A DNA stretch of 64,000 nucleotides from NCBI RefSeq assembly GCF_900102635.1, contig NZ_FMZQ01000006.1:62001-126000 (forward strand), read 5' to 3'. This DNA is from Ectopseudomonas chengduensis (lineage in GTDB: Bacteria > Pseudomonadota > Gammaproteobacteria > Pseudomonadales > Pseudomonadaceae). Position 1 is the stretch's first letter. Every line of letters starts with the position of its first letter. Of the stretch, positions 44,511 through 54,083 are shown piece by piece. The notes under the pieces were generated by a model. It was not told the DNA's origin. It searched no databases and was given only the letters and a program-made list of their open reading frames with translations. The position numbers were made by a program, and so were the translations under genes.

Positions 44511-46549
44511 GGCTGTGCTATCCCGAGTACACGGAACAGAAAGGCGTACTCCAGCGCCACATCCTTGATGCCTTGGTAACGCCCACTCATGCCGCCATGG
44601 CCAGCGCCTAGGTCGGTCTTGAGCAATAGCAGGTTGGCGTCGGTCTTGTCGCGGCGCAGCTTGGCCACCCACTTGGCCGCTTCCCAGTATTGCACGCGAC
44701 TGTCGTTGTAGCCTGCGACGGCGAGGATGGGCGGGTAGGCCTGGGTGCGTACGTTCTCGTAGGGCGCGTAGGCCTTGATGCGTGCGTATACCTCGGGCTG
44801 ATTCGGGTCGCCCCATTCGTCGTATTCGGTGACGGTCAGCGGCAGGTCCGGGTTGAGCATGGTGTTGAGCACGTCGACGAAAGGCACTTCGGCAATGGCG
44901 GCGGCGAACAGCTCGGGACGCTGGTTGAGCACGGCGCCGATCAGCAGGCCTCCGGCGCTACCACCACTGATCGCCAGTTGCGCGCTGGTGGTCAGACCTT
45001 CGGCGATCAGGCGCTGGGCGCTGGCGATGAAGTCGTCGAAGCTGTTCTGTTTGTGCTCGAGCTTGCCGGCACGGTACCAGGCTTCGCCCATCTCGCCGCC
45101 ACCGCGTATGTGCGCGATGGCGAAGACGAAACCGCGCTCCAGCAGGCTCAGGCGGGCGTGGGAGAACCAGGGGTCGAGGCTCGCGCCATAGGCGCCGTAA
45201 CCATAGAGATAGAGCGGTGCAGGCTTCCCTGCGGCGAATACCTCGCGGCGCGCCACCAGGCTGATCGGTATCTGCGTGCCGTCGGCCGCGGTGGCCCAGA
45301 GACGCCGACTTTCGTAGGCGTCGGCATCGAACGGGCCTTCCACCGGTGTCTGCTTGAGGACCTGCTGAGCGCCCGTGGCCAGTTCCAGTTGGCGCACTTG
45401 CGCGGGGCGGTTCAGCGCTTCGTAGCGCAGGCGGATCACCGGGCTGTGAAACTCCAGGCTGTCCTGCACGTAGAGGCTGTAGGCCGCATCCGGCAGTTGC
45501 ACGCGATAGGGCGCCTGGCCCTGCGGCTGCACCTCCAGAATCGGCAGGCCGCCCTCACGCAGGGCAAGGGTGAGCGCGCGCTGGTTCAGCGTGGCGCCTT
45601 CGAGCATCACCTGCGGGTCGTGGGCGCGAATCTGTTGCCAGTGCGGGCGCTGCGGCTGCGACTCACTGGCGCGGTAGAGCGCGAAGTTGATGCCGCTCTG
45701 ATTGCTGCGGATCAGCCAGCACCACTGGCCGTCCAGCATACCGTGATCGACATCGTATTCGTGGCCTTCCTCGCGCGGTGCCAGGCAGCTGAAATCGCCT
45801 TGCGGCTGTTGCGCGTCGAGCACCCAGACCTCGCTGGTGGTCTTGCTGCCCAGTTGCAGGATCAACTGGCGCTCGGAGCTGGAGCGGTAGCAGTGCAGGA
45901 AGAAGCGGCCATCTGCTTCCTCGAATACGGCTTGCGCAGCGACGTCGCCGAGGCGGTGACGGTAGAGCTTGTAGGGGCGGTGGGTGTCGTCCAGTTCGGT
46001 GAAGAACAGCGTCTGGCTGTCGCCCGCCCAAGTCATGCTGCCGTCGCAGTCGTCGAAGGGCAGTTCGCTGATCTGGCCGCTGTCCAGTTCCTTGACGAAC
46101 AGGCGATAGATTTCGTCGCCGCTGCTGTCGAGGCTGTAGGCCAGGCGCTGCTGGTCAGGGCTGATGCTGAACGCACCGACGGAAAGAAAGCCGCCGCCGG
46201 CCAGTTCGTTGGGGTCGAGCAGCAAGGCTTCACTGGCCGTGTCGACATCCAGCGAACCATCGGCAGGGCGACGGCAACGATAGTGCCGCGGATATTCGTC
46301 TCCGGCAGTGGTGCGCTGGTAGTAGAGGTAGTCGCCCCAGGGCGTCGGCAGCGACAGGTCGGTCTCGCGAATGCGCCCCTTGATCTCTTCGAACAGCTGC
46401 TCGCGCAGGGCCTGCTGCGGTTCCAGCACGGCGTCCAAATAGGCGTTTTCTGCCTGCAGGTGCGCCAGCACCTCGTCACTGTCGCGGTTTTCCAGCCAGT
46501 GATAAGGGTCGTTGCCGGCTTCCTGGCGGGCGATGGGGGCAGAGGACAT
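44507..46549 (-). CDS. ptrB: Oligopeptidase B (prolyl oligopeptidase family S9)
   Basis: A 680-residue cytosolic serine peptidase that cleaves short peptides after Arg or Lys. It has an N-terminal beta-propeller (YHWLENRDSDEVLAHLQAEN, WGDYLYYQRT) and a C-terminal alpha/beta-hydrolase domain. The nucleophile is in ISGGSAGGLL, AHIRGGGEMG and YNDSRVQYWE (Asp region) follow the family pattern, and the histidine is in LGAGHGGMSGR. Length and motifs fit oligopeptidase B rather than prolyl oligopeptidase. Confidence 0.92.
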   Translation of the reverse strand: MSSAPIARQEAGNDPYHWLENRDSDEVLAHLQAENAYLDAVLEPQQALREQLFEEIKGRIRETDLSLPTPWGDYLYYQRTTAGDEYPRHYRCRRPADGSLDVDTASEALLLDPNELAGGGFLSVGAFSISPDQQRLAYSLDSSGDEIYRLFVKELDSGQISELPFDDCDGSMTWAGDSQTLFFTELDDTHRPYKLYRHRLGDVAAQAVFEEADGRFFLHCYRSSSERQLILQLGSKTTSEVWVLDAQQPQGDFSCLAPREEGHEYDVDHGMLDGQWCWLIRSNQSGINFALYRASESQPQRPHWQQIRAHDPQVMLEGATLNQRALTLALREGGLPILEVQPQGQAPYRVQLPDAAYSLYVQDSLEFHSPVIRLRYEALNRPAQVRQLELATGAQQVLKQTPVEGPFDADAYESRRLWATAADGTQIPISLVARREVFAAGKPAPLYLYGYGAYGASLDPWFSHARLSLLERGFVFAIAHIRGGGEMGEAWYRAGKLEHKQNSFDDFIASAQRLIAEGLTTSAQLAISGGSAGGLLIGAVLNQRPELFAAAIAEVPFVDVLNTMLNPDLPLTVTEYDEWGDPNQPEVYARIKAYAPYENVRTQAYPPILAVAGYNDSRVQYWEAAKWVAKLRRDKTDANLLLLKTDLGAGHGGMSGRYQGIKDVALEYAFLFRVLGIAQP

Positions 46550-46657
46550 GGCGTGGCTCCAGAGAACGAGAGGGCGACGGCAGGGGCGCCGCGCTGGGCA
46601 AAAGCCGCTATCATAAGCGCCCCTTTGCCAGACCTGCCACGCCGGCGCCTGCTTATG

Positions 46658-47128
46658 ATGAATGAAAACGACTACCTCCTGGCCTGGGCGGCCTACGGGA
46701 TTGCCGCCCTGGGTTGCCTGTTGGTATGGATGCGCCTGACCAGCTGGATGTGGCGCTACGTGCGCGAGCCGCTGCGGGTGCTGATGGCCGTGCTGCTGTT
46801 CAGCCCGACCATCGTCGACCCGGCGCGTGAACTGTTCGCGCCCGCCCTCGCGGTGACCGCCATGGATATATTGCTCAAGGTTGGCAACAACGCCTGGCGC
46901 GCGGTCGCTGATCTGGCGCTCTATAGCCTGATCGCGCTTGCCGTGTATCTATTGTTCGTCGCTGTTCGCTGGCCCATCGAGCGTTGGTGGAAAGGGCGTC
47001 AGAGCGAGCATGTAACCGAGCCCGACGAAGACCCGCGCACCTTGCGCGAGCGCATGGAAGAGGACGACGACCTGCCAATTCGTGACTACGGGCGCGATCG
47101 CTCGGGGCGTATGGAACCGCGTATTTGA
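46658..47128 (+). CDS. Conserved membrane protein of unknown function
   Basis: A 156-residue protein with a helix at residues 6-26 (LAWAAYGIAALGCLLVWMRL) and further hydrophobic stretches at about 38-60 and 85-110. The C-terminal tail is strongly acidic and ends DYGRDRSGRMEPRI. A second ATG directly before (46655) is equally possible. The long frame upstream of it is the antisense shadow of ptrB. Two to three spans; no recognised domain. Confidence 0.7.
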   Translation: MNENDYLLAWAAYGIAALGCLLVWMRLTSWMWRYVREPLRVLMAVLLFSPTIVDPARELFAPALAVTAMDILLKVGNNAWRAVADLALYSLIALAVYLLFVAVRWPIERWWKGRQSEHVTEPDEDPRTLRERMEEDDDLPIRDYGRDRSGRMEPRI

Positions 47129-47191
47129 TCTAACCCCTTGCGCCTGCCGGCCCAGGCGTTCAGCATGATGGCCTTGTGCAAGGGAGGCCTG

Positions 47192-47638
47192 ATGGATTGC
47201 GTGTTCTGTGCCATTGCCGAGCGACGTCTACCCGCTCATCGTCTGTATGAAGACGAAGATTTCATCGTGCTGCTGGACATCTTTCCGATGCGTCCGGCCC
47301 ATGTGCTGATCGTCAGCCGTGTGCATGCGCCATTTCTACGTGATCTGCCGCCACCGGTGCGTGAACGTCTGTTGACGCTGGCCGAGCGTATCGCCGCTGC
47401 GCTGCGCGATGCCGGCTTTGGTAAGAACGGCATCAACCTGCTGATCAATGACGGCCCGGATTCCAATCAGCACGTGCCCCATCTCCATTTACACCTGATT
47501 CCGCGTCGGCCGGGTGACCTGCCGGCGCTGCTCTGGCGATTGCTGGTGCGTTTTCTGCCAATGGGCCGCAAGCGAATCGAAGCGCGTCTGCAAGATGAAG
47601 CCGAGCGTCTGCGCCTGATCCTCGGCAAGGAGAATTGA
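47192..47638 (+). CDS. HIT-family hydrolase
   Basis: A 148-residue nucleotide-binding hydrolase with MDCVFCAIAERRLPAHRLYED at the N-terminus (zinc-type CxxC) and the histidine triad in HVPHLHLHLIPR. AGGGAGG precedes the ATG. It probably hydrolyses dinucleotides or AMP-linked compounds. It carries a C-terminal basic helical extension beyond the core HIT fold. It lies four bases before the amidotransferase gene. Confidence 0.9.
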   Translation: MDCVFCAIAERRLPAHRLYEDEDFIVLLDIFPMRPAHVLIVSRVHAPFLRDLPPPVRERLLTLAERIAAALRDAGFGKNGINLLINDGPDSNQHVPHLHLHLIPRRPGDLPALLWRLLVRFLPMGRKRIEARLQDEAERLRLILGKEN

Positions 47639-47642
47639 TTCG

Positions 47643-48416
47643 ATGTGCGAATTGCTCGGCATGAGCGCCAATGTACCCACCGATATCGTGTTCAGCTTTA
47701 CCGGGCTGATGCAACGTGGCGGCCGCACCGGGCCGCACCGTGATGGTTGGGGTATCGGCTTCTACGAAGGGCGCGGCTTGCGTCTGTTCCAGGACCCGCG
47801 GGCGAGCAGCGAATCCGAGGTGGCGCAGCTGGTGCAGCGCTACCCGATCAAGAGCGAAGTGGTGATCGGCCATATCCGCCAGGCCAACGTCGGCAAGGTC
47901 TGCCTGGTCAACACTCATCCCTTCAGCCGTGAGTTGTGGGGGCGTAACTGGTGTTTCGCCCATAACGGCCAGTTGGCGGGCCTGGAAGGCTCCACTACCT
48001 TCTACCGACCGGTCGGCGAGACCGACAGCGAGGCGGCGTTCTGCGATCTGCTCAACCGCGTGCGTCGCGCCTTTCCCGAGCCGGTATCGGTGGAAATGCT
48101 CCTGCCGGTGCTGGTGGCGTCCTGTGCCAGTTACCGCAAGCTCGGCGTGTTCAATTGTCTGCTCAGCGATGGCGACTGGCTGTTCAGCTTCTGCTCGACC
48201 AAGCTCGCGCATATCACCCGCCGCGCGCCGTTTGGCCCTGCGCAGCTCAAGGACGCTGACCTGAAGGTGGATTTCCAGTCAGAGACCACGCCCAACGACG
48301 TGGTGACCGTCATCGCCACTGAACCTCTGACCGACAACGAACAATGGTCGCTGTACCAGCCGGGCGAATGGCGCCTGTGGCGCCGCGGCGAATGCATCAC
48401 TCACGGCAAGGCCTGA
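47643..48416 (+). CDS. Class II glutamine amidotransferase (YafJ-like)
   Basis: A 257-residue Ntn-type glutaminase. Cys2 (MCELLGMS) becomes the N-terminal nucleophile after Met removal. It has GPHRDGWGIGFYEG, GHIRQANVG, THPFSRELWGRNWCFAHNGQL and the GETDSEAAF motif. It is a free-standing glutaminase domain; the acceptor partner is unknown. It is closely linked to the HIT gene and the next gene. Confidence 0.9.
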   Translation: MCELLGMSANVPTDIVFSFTGLMQRGGRTGPHRDGWGIGFYEGRGLRLFQDPRASSESEVAQLVQRYPIKSEVVIGHIRQANVGKVCLVNTHPFSRELWGRNWCFAHNGQLAGLEGSTTFYRPVGETDSEAAFCDLLNRVRRAFPEPVSVEMLLPVLVASCASYRKLGVFNCLLSDGDWLFSFCSTKLAHITRRAPFGPAQLKDADLKVDFQSETTPNDVVTVIATEPLTDNEQWSLYQPGEWRLWRRGECITHGKA

Positions 48417-48420
48417 TCTC

Positions 48421-48945
48421 ATGCTTAGAAGCTACCTGCGCCTGACGCTGTTCGCTTTCGGCCTGTTGCTCGGCGTGCAGGTGCCGGGTTTCGTCGATGA
48501 CTACGCCAAGCGGGTCGAAGCTCATCGCCTGGAGTCGCAGCAGAGTCTCAAAGGTTTTCAGGAAACGGCGCGCAATTTCTTCAAGGGCGATATGGACGCG
48601 CTGGTTGCGCACTACCGCGTCAGCGATGACCCGGTGATGCGCAGCGATGCCAAGAGCGTCGGGCACCTGGTGCAGCGCTCCGCCTTGCTCGAACGCGAAT
48701 GGCAGGCCATGCAGGGCCCCTGGTACGCCCAGGCCTGGCACCTGGCGACTGGCGCGGATCACGAGCTGTTCGAGGAAACCCTGCAGGCTTACCGTTATCA
48801 GGTGCTGTTTACCCCGGATGCGATTCTCTGGGGTGTGATCAGCGCACTGCTGCTGGCCTGGCTGGCGGAGGTGCTGGTGGTGCTGTGCGGCTGGATGTTC
48901 GGCGCAGGGCAGACCAGGCGCGCTCAGCAGCGCCACTGGCGCTGA
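48421..48945 (+). CDS. DUF2937 membrane protein
   Basis: A 174-residue protein with an N-terminal anchor (LRLTLFAFGLLLGVQVPGF), a periplasmic helical part, and a C-terminal span (ILWGVISALLLAWLAEVLVVLCGWMF). It fits DUF2937. It starts four bases after the amidotransferase stop, completing a three-gene unit. Function unknown. Confidence 0.85.
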   Translation: MLRSYLRLTLFAFGLLLGVQVPGFVDDYAKRVEAHRLESQQSLKGFQETARNFFKGDMDALVAHYRVSDDPVMRSDAKSVGHLVQRSALLEREWQAMQGPWYAQAWHLATGADHELFEETLQAYRYQVLFTPDAILWGVISALLLAWLAEVLVVLCGWMFGAGQTRRAQQRHWR

Positions 48946-48979
48946 ATACCTGCCCAGGGGACTCGGGCAAAACGCCGGC

Positions 48980-50323
48980 TCAGTAGCCGAGTGCCAACTC
49001 CGGACCCAGGTAGTCATTGACCTGGAGAATATCGTCCTCGCCGAGAAGGCCGACCGCAGCGGCCAGTTGCAGGCGTGCGAGCAGATAGCGAAGTTTGGCT
49101 TCGAGCAGATCTCGGCGGGCGATGAACACCTGTTCCTCGGCATTGAGGATATCAACATTGGTACTGGAGCCCGCGAGAAACCCCTTGCGCGCTGAATCCT
49201 GTGCCCGCTCGCTGGAAATGACGGCCTGCTGCAGGGCGCGAATGCGCGCCTGGCCGCTCTGCACGCCGCGGAACTCACGGGTTGTGGCGGAGAACACTTC
49301 CTCGCGGCTGGCATTGACTTCTTCCCCGGCCTGTTCACGGCTCGCCGTGGCCTGGCGCACCCGCGCGCTGACACCGCCGCCGGAGTAAAGCGGCATGGTG
49401 AACTCCAGGCCGATGGAACTGTAGCGGTTGGTCTGGTTGATGGTGGAGAGCGAATCGCTCTCGCTGTCGGTATAGCCCAGTACCAGGTCAAGAGTCGGCC
49501 AGTGGGCGCTGCTGGCGCGTTTGACCTCCTCTTCGGCGAGGCCATGATTGAGCTGGCGTGCGCGCAGCGAAGGGTTGTTCAATTGCGCCTTCTGTAGCCA
49601 GTCCTGGAGGTTGTCCGGTTGCAGGGGCGGGGTAGGAAATTCCGCGTGCAGGGTGGCGAGTTGATCCGGGTTGTTGCCGAGCAACTCCTGCAGCAGGCGC
49701 AGGGCGACCACCAGATTGTCTTCGGCTTCGATCACACCGGCCTGCGCCAGGTCACGTCGTGCGGTGGCCTGGTCGACGTCGGTGATGGTGCCGTCGCCCA
49801 GATCGAAGCGGCGTTTGGCAGCCGCTACCTGATGCTCGAAAGCCTTGAGCTTGGCGCGTGAAAGGTCGATGGTCTCGCGCGTCAGCAACACATCGAAGTA
49901 GCGGCTGGCCAGGCGTACGGCAACGCTCTGCGTCTTGGCATCGAACACCGCTTCGCTATAGCTGGCGCGCTGCTTGCCCTGGCGGTACTCGACCATTTTC
50001 TGGCGGTTGTACAGCGGTTGACGCAATTGCAGGCTGAGGTTTTCCGAGTCGTAGTCCAGATCGTTCTCGATGCGCCGGCCAAATGCATTCTGTTGCTCCT
50101 GGGTGCCGTCGACCTGGCTTTTGCTGGCCCTGGCCGTGATCTGCGGCAGTAACCCGGCTCTGCCGATAGCGGGGTTTTCCAGACCAGCGGCACGCTCGTG
50201 GACGGCCGCACGATAGGTCGGGCCCTGCAGTTGCAGCAATTCCCAGGCCTGTAACAGGTCCATGGAGTGGACGGGTAGGCAGGCCAGGCAGCAGAGGCCT
50301 GACAGGATCTGGCGTACGAGCAT
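48980..50323 (-). CDS. TolC-family type I secretion outer-membrane protein
   Basis: A 447-residue outer-membrane channel. The signal peptide is at residues 1-20. Two internally repeated TolC halves contain long helices (ENLSLQLRQPLYNRQKMVEYRQG in the first; SSIGLEFTMPLYSGGGVSARVRQA in the second), and GSSTNVDILNAEEQVFIARRDLLEAKLRYLL is the typical C-terminal hairpin. Last gene of the type I secretion operon; its start is one base from the HlyD-protein stop. Confidence 0.93.
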   Translation of the reverse strand: MLVRQILSGLCCLACLPVHSMDLLQAWELLQLQGPTYRAAVHERAAGLENPAIGRAGLLPQITARASKSQVDGTQEQQNAFGRRIENDLDYDSENLSLQLRQPLYNRQKMVEYRQGKQRASYSEAVFDAKTQSVAVRLASRYFDVLLTRETIDLSRAKLKAFEHQVAAAKRRFDLGDGTITDVDQATARRDLAQAGVIEAEDNLVVALRLLQELLGNNPDQLATLHAEFPTPPLQPDNLQDWLQKAQLNNPSLRARQLNHGLAEEEVKRASSAHWPTLDLVLGYTDSESDSLSTINQTNRYSSIGLEFTMPLYSGGGVSARVRQATASREQAGEEVNASREEVFSATTREFRGVQSGQARIRALQQAVISSERAQDSARKGFLAGSSTNVDILNAEEQVFIARRDLLEAKLRYLLARLQLAAAVGLLGEDDILQVNDYLGPELALGY

Positions 50324-50324
50324 G

Positions 50325-51671
50325 TCATTGCTCCTTGAAGGCCCCGTCGATGCGATCGAGCATGGGCTTCATCAGATAGCTCATCAGGTTGCGTTCACCG
50401 GTCTTGATCGTCACGGTGGCCGGCATGCCGGGGCGAATGCGGTTGCTGCCCAGCTTGTCCATGCCGTCGGCGGTGACCTCGATCTCGGCCAGGTAGTAGG
50501 GCTGCTTGTTGGTTTCGTCGATAAGGCGATCAGCGGAAATCGTCAGTACGCGGCCGGGGATGTTCGGCGTCTGCGCGTGATTGAACGCGGGGAAGGCGAT
50601 GTCCACCGGCAATCCCGGTTGCATCTTGTCGATGGCCTGCACCGGCACCATGGCATCGACCTGCAGCGGCTCATTGGCCGGCACCACGTCCATGATTCGC
50701 GAGCCGGCCTGGATCACCCCGCCTATGGTGGAGGCAGACAGTCCCAGCACCACGCCATCGATGGGCGAGCGGATCACCGTGTTGCTGACTTCGTAGTCCA
50801 GCGCCCGCAGACGGTCGGCGAGAGCGGCGGCCTCTTTCTGCATATCGCTGAGCTGCGATTGCACTTCCTGCTGGTAATTCTGTTCAAGCTGGAGGATGCG
50901 CAGTTTGAGTTCGGCGATCTGGTTGCGCGTACGCCCTGTGTCGGCGATGTTCTGCGCCAGCGACGCGCTCAGTTCGGCGGCGTTGCGTTCCAGTTCGAGC
51001 ATGCGGTTGCGCGTCACATAGCCTTCCGCCGCCAGGCTGCGCACCCCGTCGAGTTCCTGGTTGAGCAGCCTGATCTGCGCGCTGCGCGAGTGCTGTACCT
51101 GGCGCAGGCCCTTGAGCTGTTCCTCGGCGCCGTGGATGTTCTCGCGGAGAATCTCGGCTTCGCCGGTCAACGCCGTGCGGCGGGTAGTGAACAGACGTTG
51201 CTGCAGGGCGACGGAGGCATCCAGGCGTGGGTCGTTGGCGAATCGGCTGAGCAACTCGGGGTCGAACTCGACCTGTGTGGCGCCGTCGCGCTCGGCCTGC
51301 AAGCGACTTTTCACCGTGCTGACCACTATGTATTGCGCGCTGACCATGCCCTGCTCGGCGATGGCGCGGGTGGCGTCCAGTTCGATCAGTGGCTGGTTGC
51401 GTCGTACCAGATCCCCCTCGCGCACCAGGATGGCGCCGACCGAGCCGCCGGTCAGGTGCTGGATGGTCTTGCGGTTGTCGGTGACGTTGACTGTGGCATT
51501 GGCCACCACCCCGGCATCCAGCGGCGCGAGAATGGCCCAGAGAATGAATCCACCGAAGCCTGCGAGCACCAGCGACAAGCCCCAGCGACTCGGTTTGCCG
51601 TCGTCCATGTCAACCGTGCAGGGGCTATCCGTCAGTATCAGCCCCTTGCTTTCGAACTGCAGATCGGACAT
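50325..51671 (-). CDS. HlyD-family type I secretion adaptor
   Basis: A 448-residue periplasmic adaptor (AprE/PrtE type). It has a single inner-membrane anchor near residues 30-50 (WGLSLVLAGFGGFILWAIL), a split lipoyl domain (TGGSVGAILVREGDLVRRNQPLIELD and VIRSPIDGVVLGLS), a long coiled coil between them, and a C-terminal beta-barrel ending GERNLMSYLMKPM. It lies six bases after the ABC gene. Confidence 0.94.
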   Translation of the reverse strand: MSDLQFESKGLILTDSPCTVDMDDGKPSRWGLSLVLAGFGGFILWAILAPLDAGVVANATVNVTDNRKTIQHLTGGSVGAILVREGDLVRRNQPLIELDATRAIAEQGMVSAQYIVVSTVKSRLQAERDGATQVEFDPELLSRFANDPRLDASVALQQRLFTTRRTALTGEAEILRENIHGAEEQLKGLRQVQHSRSAQIRLLNQELDGVRSLAAEGYVTRNRMLELERNAAELSASLAQNIADTGRTRNQIAELKLRILQLEQNYQQEVQSQLSDMQKEAAALADRLRALDYEVSNTVIRSPIDGVVLGLSASTIGGVIQAGSRIMDVVPANEPLQVDAMVPVQAIDKMQPGLPVDIAFPAFNHAQTPNIPGRVLTISADRLIDETNKQPYYLAEIEVTADGMDKLGSNRIRPGMPATVTIKTGERNLMSYLMKPMLDRIDGAFKEQ

Positions 51672-51677
51672 GACATA

Positions 51678-53417
51678 TCACTCCTTGGCCCGTACCGAGG
51701 CCAGAGTCGGCGACCCCTTGCCGGTGGGGATCACGTTGGCCTGGCGCAACGCAGCGAATACCTCATCGCGGCTGCCGAACATCTGCACAGCGCCTTCGCG
51801 CAGTACCAGCACCTTGTCCACCATGTTCAGCACGGCGGGGCGGTGGGAGATCAGCACCAGGGTCTTGCCGCGGTGCTTGAGGTCGAGCAGCGCTTGCAGC
51901 AACGCCGCTTCGCCGACGTCGTCGAGGCTGGCGTTGGGCTCGTCGAGGACGATCAGCGATGGCTCGCCGTAGAGTGCACGGGCCAGGCCGATACGTTGCT
52001 TCTGGCCGCCGGACAACGAGCTTCCGTCGGCGCTCAGGTGGGTGTCGTAGCCTTGCGGCAGGTGCAGGATCATTTCGTGCACGCCGGCCTGCCTGGCGGC
52101 GAGGATCACCGCCTCGCCGTCTATTGCGCCGAAGCGCGCGATGTTTTCGGCGACGCTGCCCTCGAACAACTCGACGTCCTGTGGCAGGTAGCCGAGCCAG
52201 GGACCCAGCTCAGCCTTGTTCCATTGATAGATATCGGCGCCGTCCAGGCGCACCTTGCCGCCTTGCGCCGGCCAGACGCCAACCAGCAGACGTGCCAGGG
52301 TGGATTTGCCTGAGGCTGAGGGGCCGATGATGCCTAGGGCCTCGCCGGGTGCCAGGTTGAAGCTGACACCGCGCAGGATCGGCGTGGGCGAGCCCGGTGC
52401 GCTGGCGAAGGCGTTCTCCACGTGGAGCATGCCCAGCGGCTTGGGTAGCGGCATGGATGGCTTGTGCGTAGGGAAGTCAGCCAGCAGCCCGGATAGCCGA
52501 GCCCAGGCTGCACGGCTGGAGAGCAACTGCTTCCAGGCCGAGATCACCTGCTCCACCGGCGCCATGGCACGGCCGGAGAGGATCGAGCAGGCGATCATCA
52601 TGCCCGGGGTGATCGTGCCCTGGATCGCCAGCAAGGCGCCGGCACCAAGGATCAGTGACTGCAGGGTGACACGCACGAAACGACTGCCTCCGGCGATGTA
52701 GGCCGCGCGGTCGGAGGCCAGGGTCTGCAGCTCGAGAATTTTCAGGTGGTTGCCGAACCAGCGCTGGCGAATCGCCGGCAGCATGCCCATGGCCTCGATC
52801 ACTTCGGCATTGCGCAGGTTGTTGTTGGCGAAACTGCCGGATACCAGCGAGGCCTGATTGGCCTCGGCCAGCGGCTTGCGCGTGCTGACTTCGGTGAGCC
52901 AGGCCAGGCCCACCAGCAGTAACGAGCCGATCAGGGTAATCAGGCCGAGCAGTGGGTGTACCAGGTAAATGACCAGCAGGAAGATCGGGGTCCAGGGGGC
53001 GTCGAAGAAGGCGAACAGGCCGTTACCGGTGAGAAACTGGCGAACTTGCGAGAGATCCTGCAGCGCCTGTGCCGGGTTGCCGCCGGCGCGGCGCAGGTTG
53101 CGCTCGAAGGCGGCGCCGAAGATGCGCTTGTTGAGCATCATGTCGAGGCGGTTGCCGACGCGGATCAGCACGCTTGAGCGCACCACCTCCAACAGCGCCA
53201 TCAGTACATACAGACCGATCACCAGCACCGTGAGCATCAGCAGGGTGGTGACGTTGCTGCTGACCAGGGCACGGTCGTAGACCTGCAGCATATAAACCGC
53301 CGGGGTCAGCATCAGCAGGTTGATCACCCCACTGAAGGCGGCCAGGGCATAGAAGGTTCGGCGCAGACGAAACAACGCCTCGGCCAGCTCGGAACGCGGG
53401 GACTGCGGTACGTCCAT
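51678..53417 (-). CDS. Type I secretion ABC transporter (PrtD/AprD type)
   Basis: A 579-residue half transporter. The membrane domain (six helices, about residues 20-300) is followed by a nucleotide-binding domain with Walker A GPSASGKST, Q-loop GYLPQDVELF, signature LSGGQKQR, Walker B LIVLDEPN and H-loop SHRPA. It lacks the C39-like N-terminal domain, as in PrtD exporters of RTX proteins. GGAGGG precedes the ATG at 53417; a GTG at 53432 is the alternative. Its product drives export of the divergent RTX peroxidase, an inference from position. Confidence 0.94.
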   Translation of the reverse strand: MDVPQSPRSELAEALFRLRRTFYALAAFSGVINLLMLTPAVYMLQVYDRALVSSNVTTLLMLTVLVIGLYVLMALLEVVRSSVLIRVGNRLDMMLNKRIFGAAFERNLRRAGGNPAQALQDLSQVRQFLTGNGLFAFFDAPWTPIFLLVIYLVHPLLGLITLIGSLLLVGLAWLTEVSTRKPLAEANQASLVSGSFANNNLRNAEVIEAMGMLPAIRQRWFGNHLKILELQTLASDRAAYIAGGSRFVRVTLQSLILGAGALLAIQGTITPGMMIACSILSGRAMAPVEQVISAWKQLLSSRAAWARLSGLLADFPTHKPSMPLPKPLGMLHVENAFASAPGSPTPILRGVSFNLAPGEALGIIGPSASGKSTLARLLVGVWPAQGGKVRLDGADIYQWNKAELGPWLGYLPQDVELFEGSVAENIARFGAIDGEAVILAARQAGVHEMILHLPQGYDTHLSADGSSLSGGQKQRIGLARALYGEPSLIVLDEPNASLDDVGEAALLQALLDLKHRGKTLVLISHRPAVLNMVDKVLVLREGAVQMFGSRDEVFAALRQANVIPTGKGSPTLASVRAKE

Positions 53418-53679
53418 GGGACCCTCCGGCACTGCTTGTTCGCTGGGCGTCCTGCGTGGTGTGACGGTATTTCGACGATTGGTGTGCAGGACTGTCTATT
53501 GGAGACATTTTATTGTCTCTTTGGGTGTCGCCTTCTAGGTATAGATGGATTTTTCGTCGATGTGCAAGGGATCTCAGCGTCTTATTTTTTCGATGTTTCG
53601 TTTTGTTTCATCAAAAAAATCTTTATTCAATAAAAGCTTATAGGAAATAAGGATAATTAATTAGGCGACTGACGGTATC

Positions 53680-53708
53680 TTGACAATCCTATCGGCTAGG
53701 ACTTAAGT
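53680..53708 (+). promoter_or_regulatory. Sigma-70 promoter candidate for the RTX peroxidase
   Basis: A perfect TTGACA, a 17-base spacer and TTAAGT. It would give a leader of about 370 nt before the ATG at 54084. Confidence 0.5.
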
Positions 53709-53798
53709 CTAGGCGTGTGATCCAAGCCAATAAGTCGACACGGCTTTCGTTGGCAAGCTCCTGCATGGGGTGATCACCATCGGAATCACGTTTTACCG

Positions 53799-53816
53799 GA
53801 CGCCTGAGGCGTCTTT
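53799..53816 (+). terminator. Short hairpin in the peroxidase leader
   Basis: GACGCC-TGA-GGCGTC followed by TTT, with a 6-bp stem. It could be a weak attenuator in the long leader or simply structure. Confidence 0.25.
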
Positions 53817-54083
53817 GCTAGGGCATTTCGCCGACCTGCAACTGCACGGGTCTCCTACTGCCTGATTTCTGACGCTAGGCTTCGTGCCAGCTTCAGCATA
53901 GGGACATACCAAATACTGATTGCACGCCGATTAGCCCAGCAGGTCGGCGTGGCAGCGTTTGGCCTCTATCCCGGGAACGCTCTGACGATTGCGTGATGCG
54001 CAACGGACAGGGTGGGCTGCTTCTGTGCCAGGGATTCCTCCGATTTCGCGCATTCAGCCGCTGGGTTTCAGAGGTGGAAGGAA

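Larger units (their letters stand above)
53418..54083. other. Long AT-rich divergent control region
   Basis: A 666-base stretch between the secretion operon and the RTX peroxidase. Bases 53500-53680 are strikingly AT-rich for this genome, with T and A runs (CTTATTTTTTCG, CATCAAAAAAATC). The rest holds the promoter candidate at 53680-53708, a short hairpin at 53799-53813 and no coding frame. It is a likely place for H-NS/MvaT-type silencing, an inference from composition. Confidence 0.5.

Noticed and set aside
44690-46650. Long plus-strand frame opposite ptrB, continuous with the membrane protein at 46658
   Set aside because: The part before 46655 is the antisense shadow of oligopeptidase B; only the last 156 codons look like protein with membrane helices.
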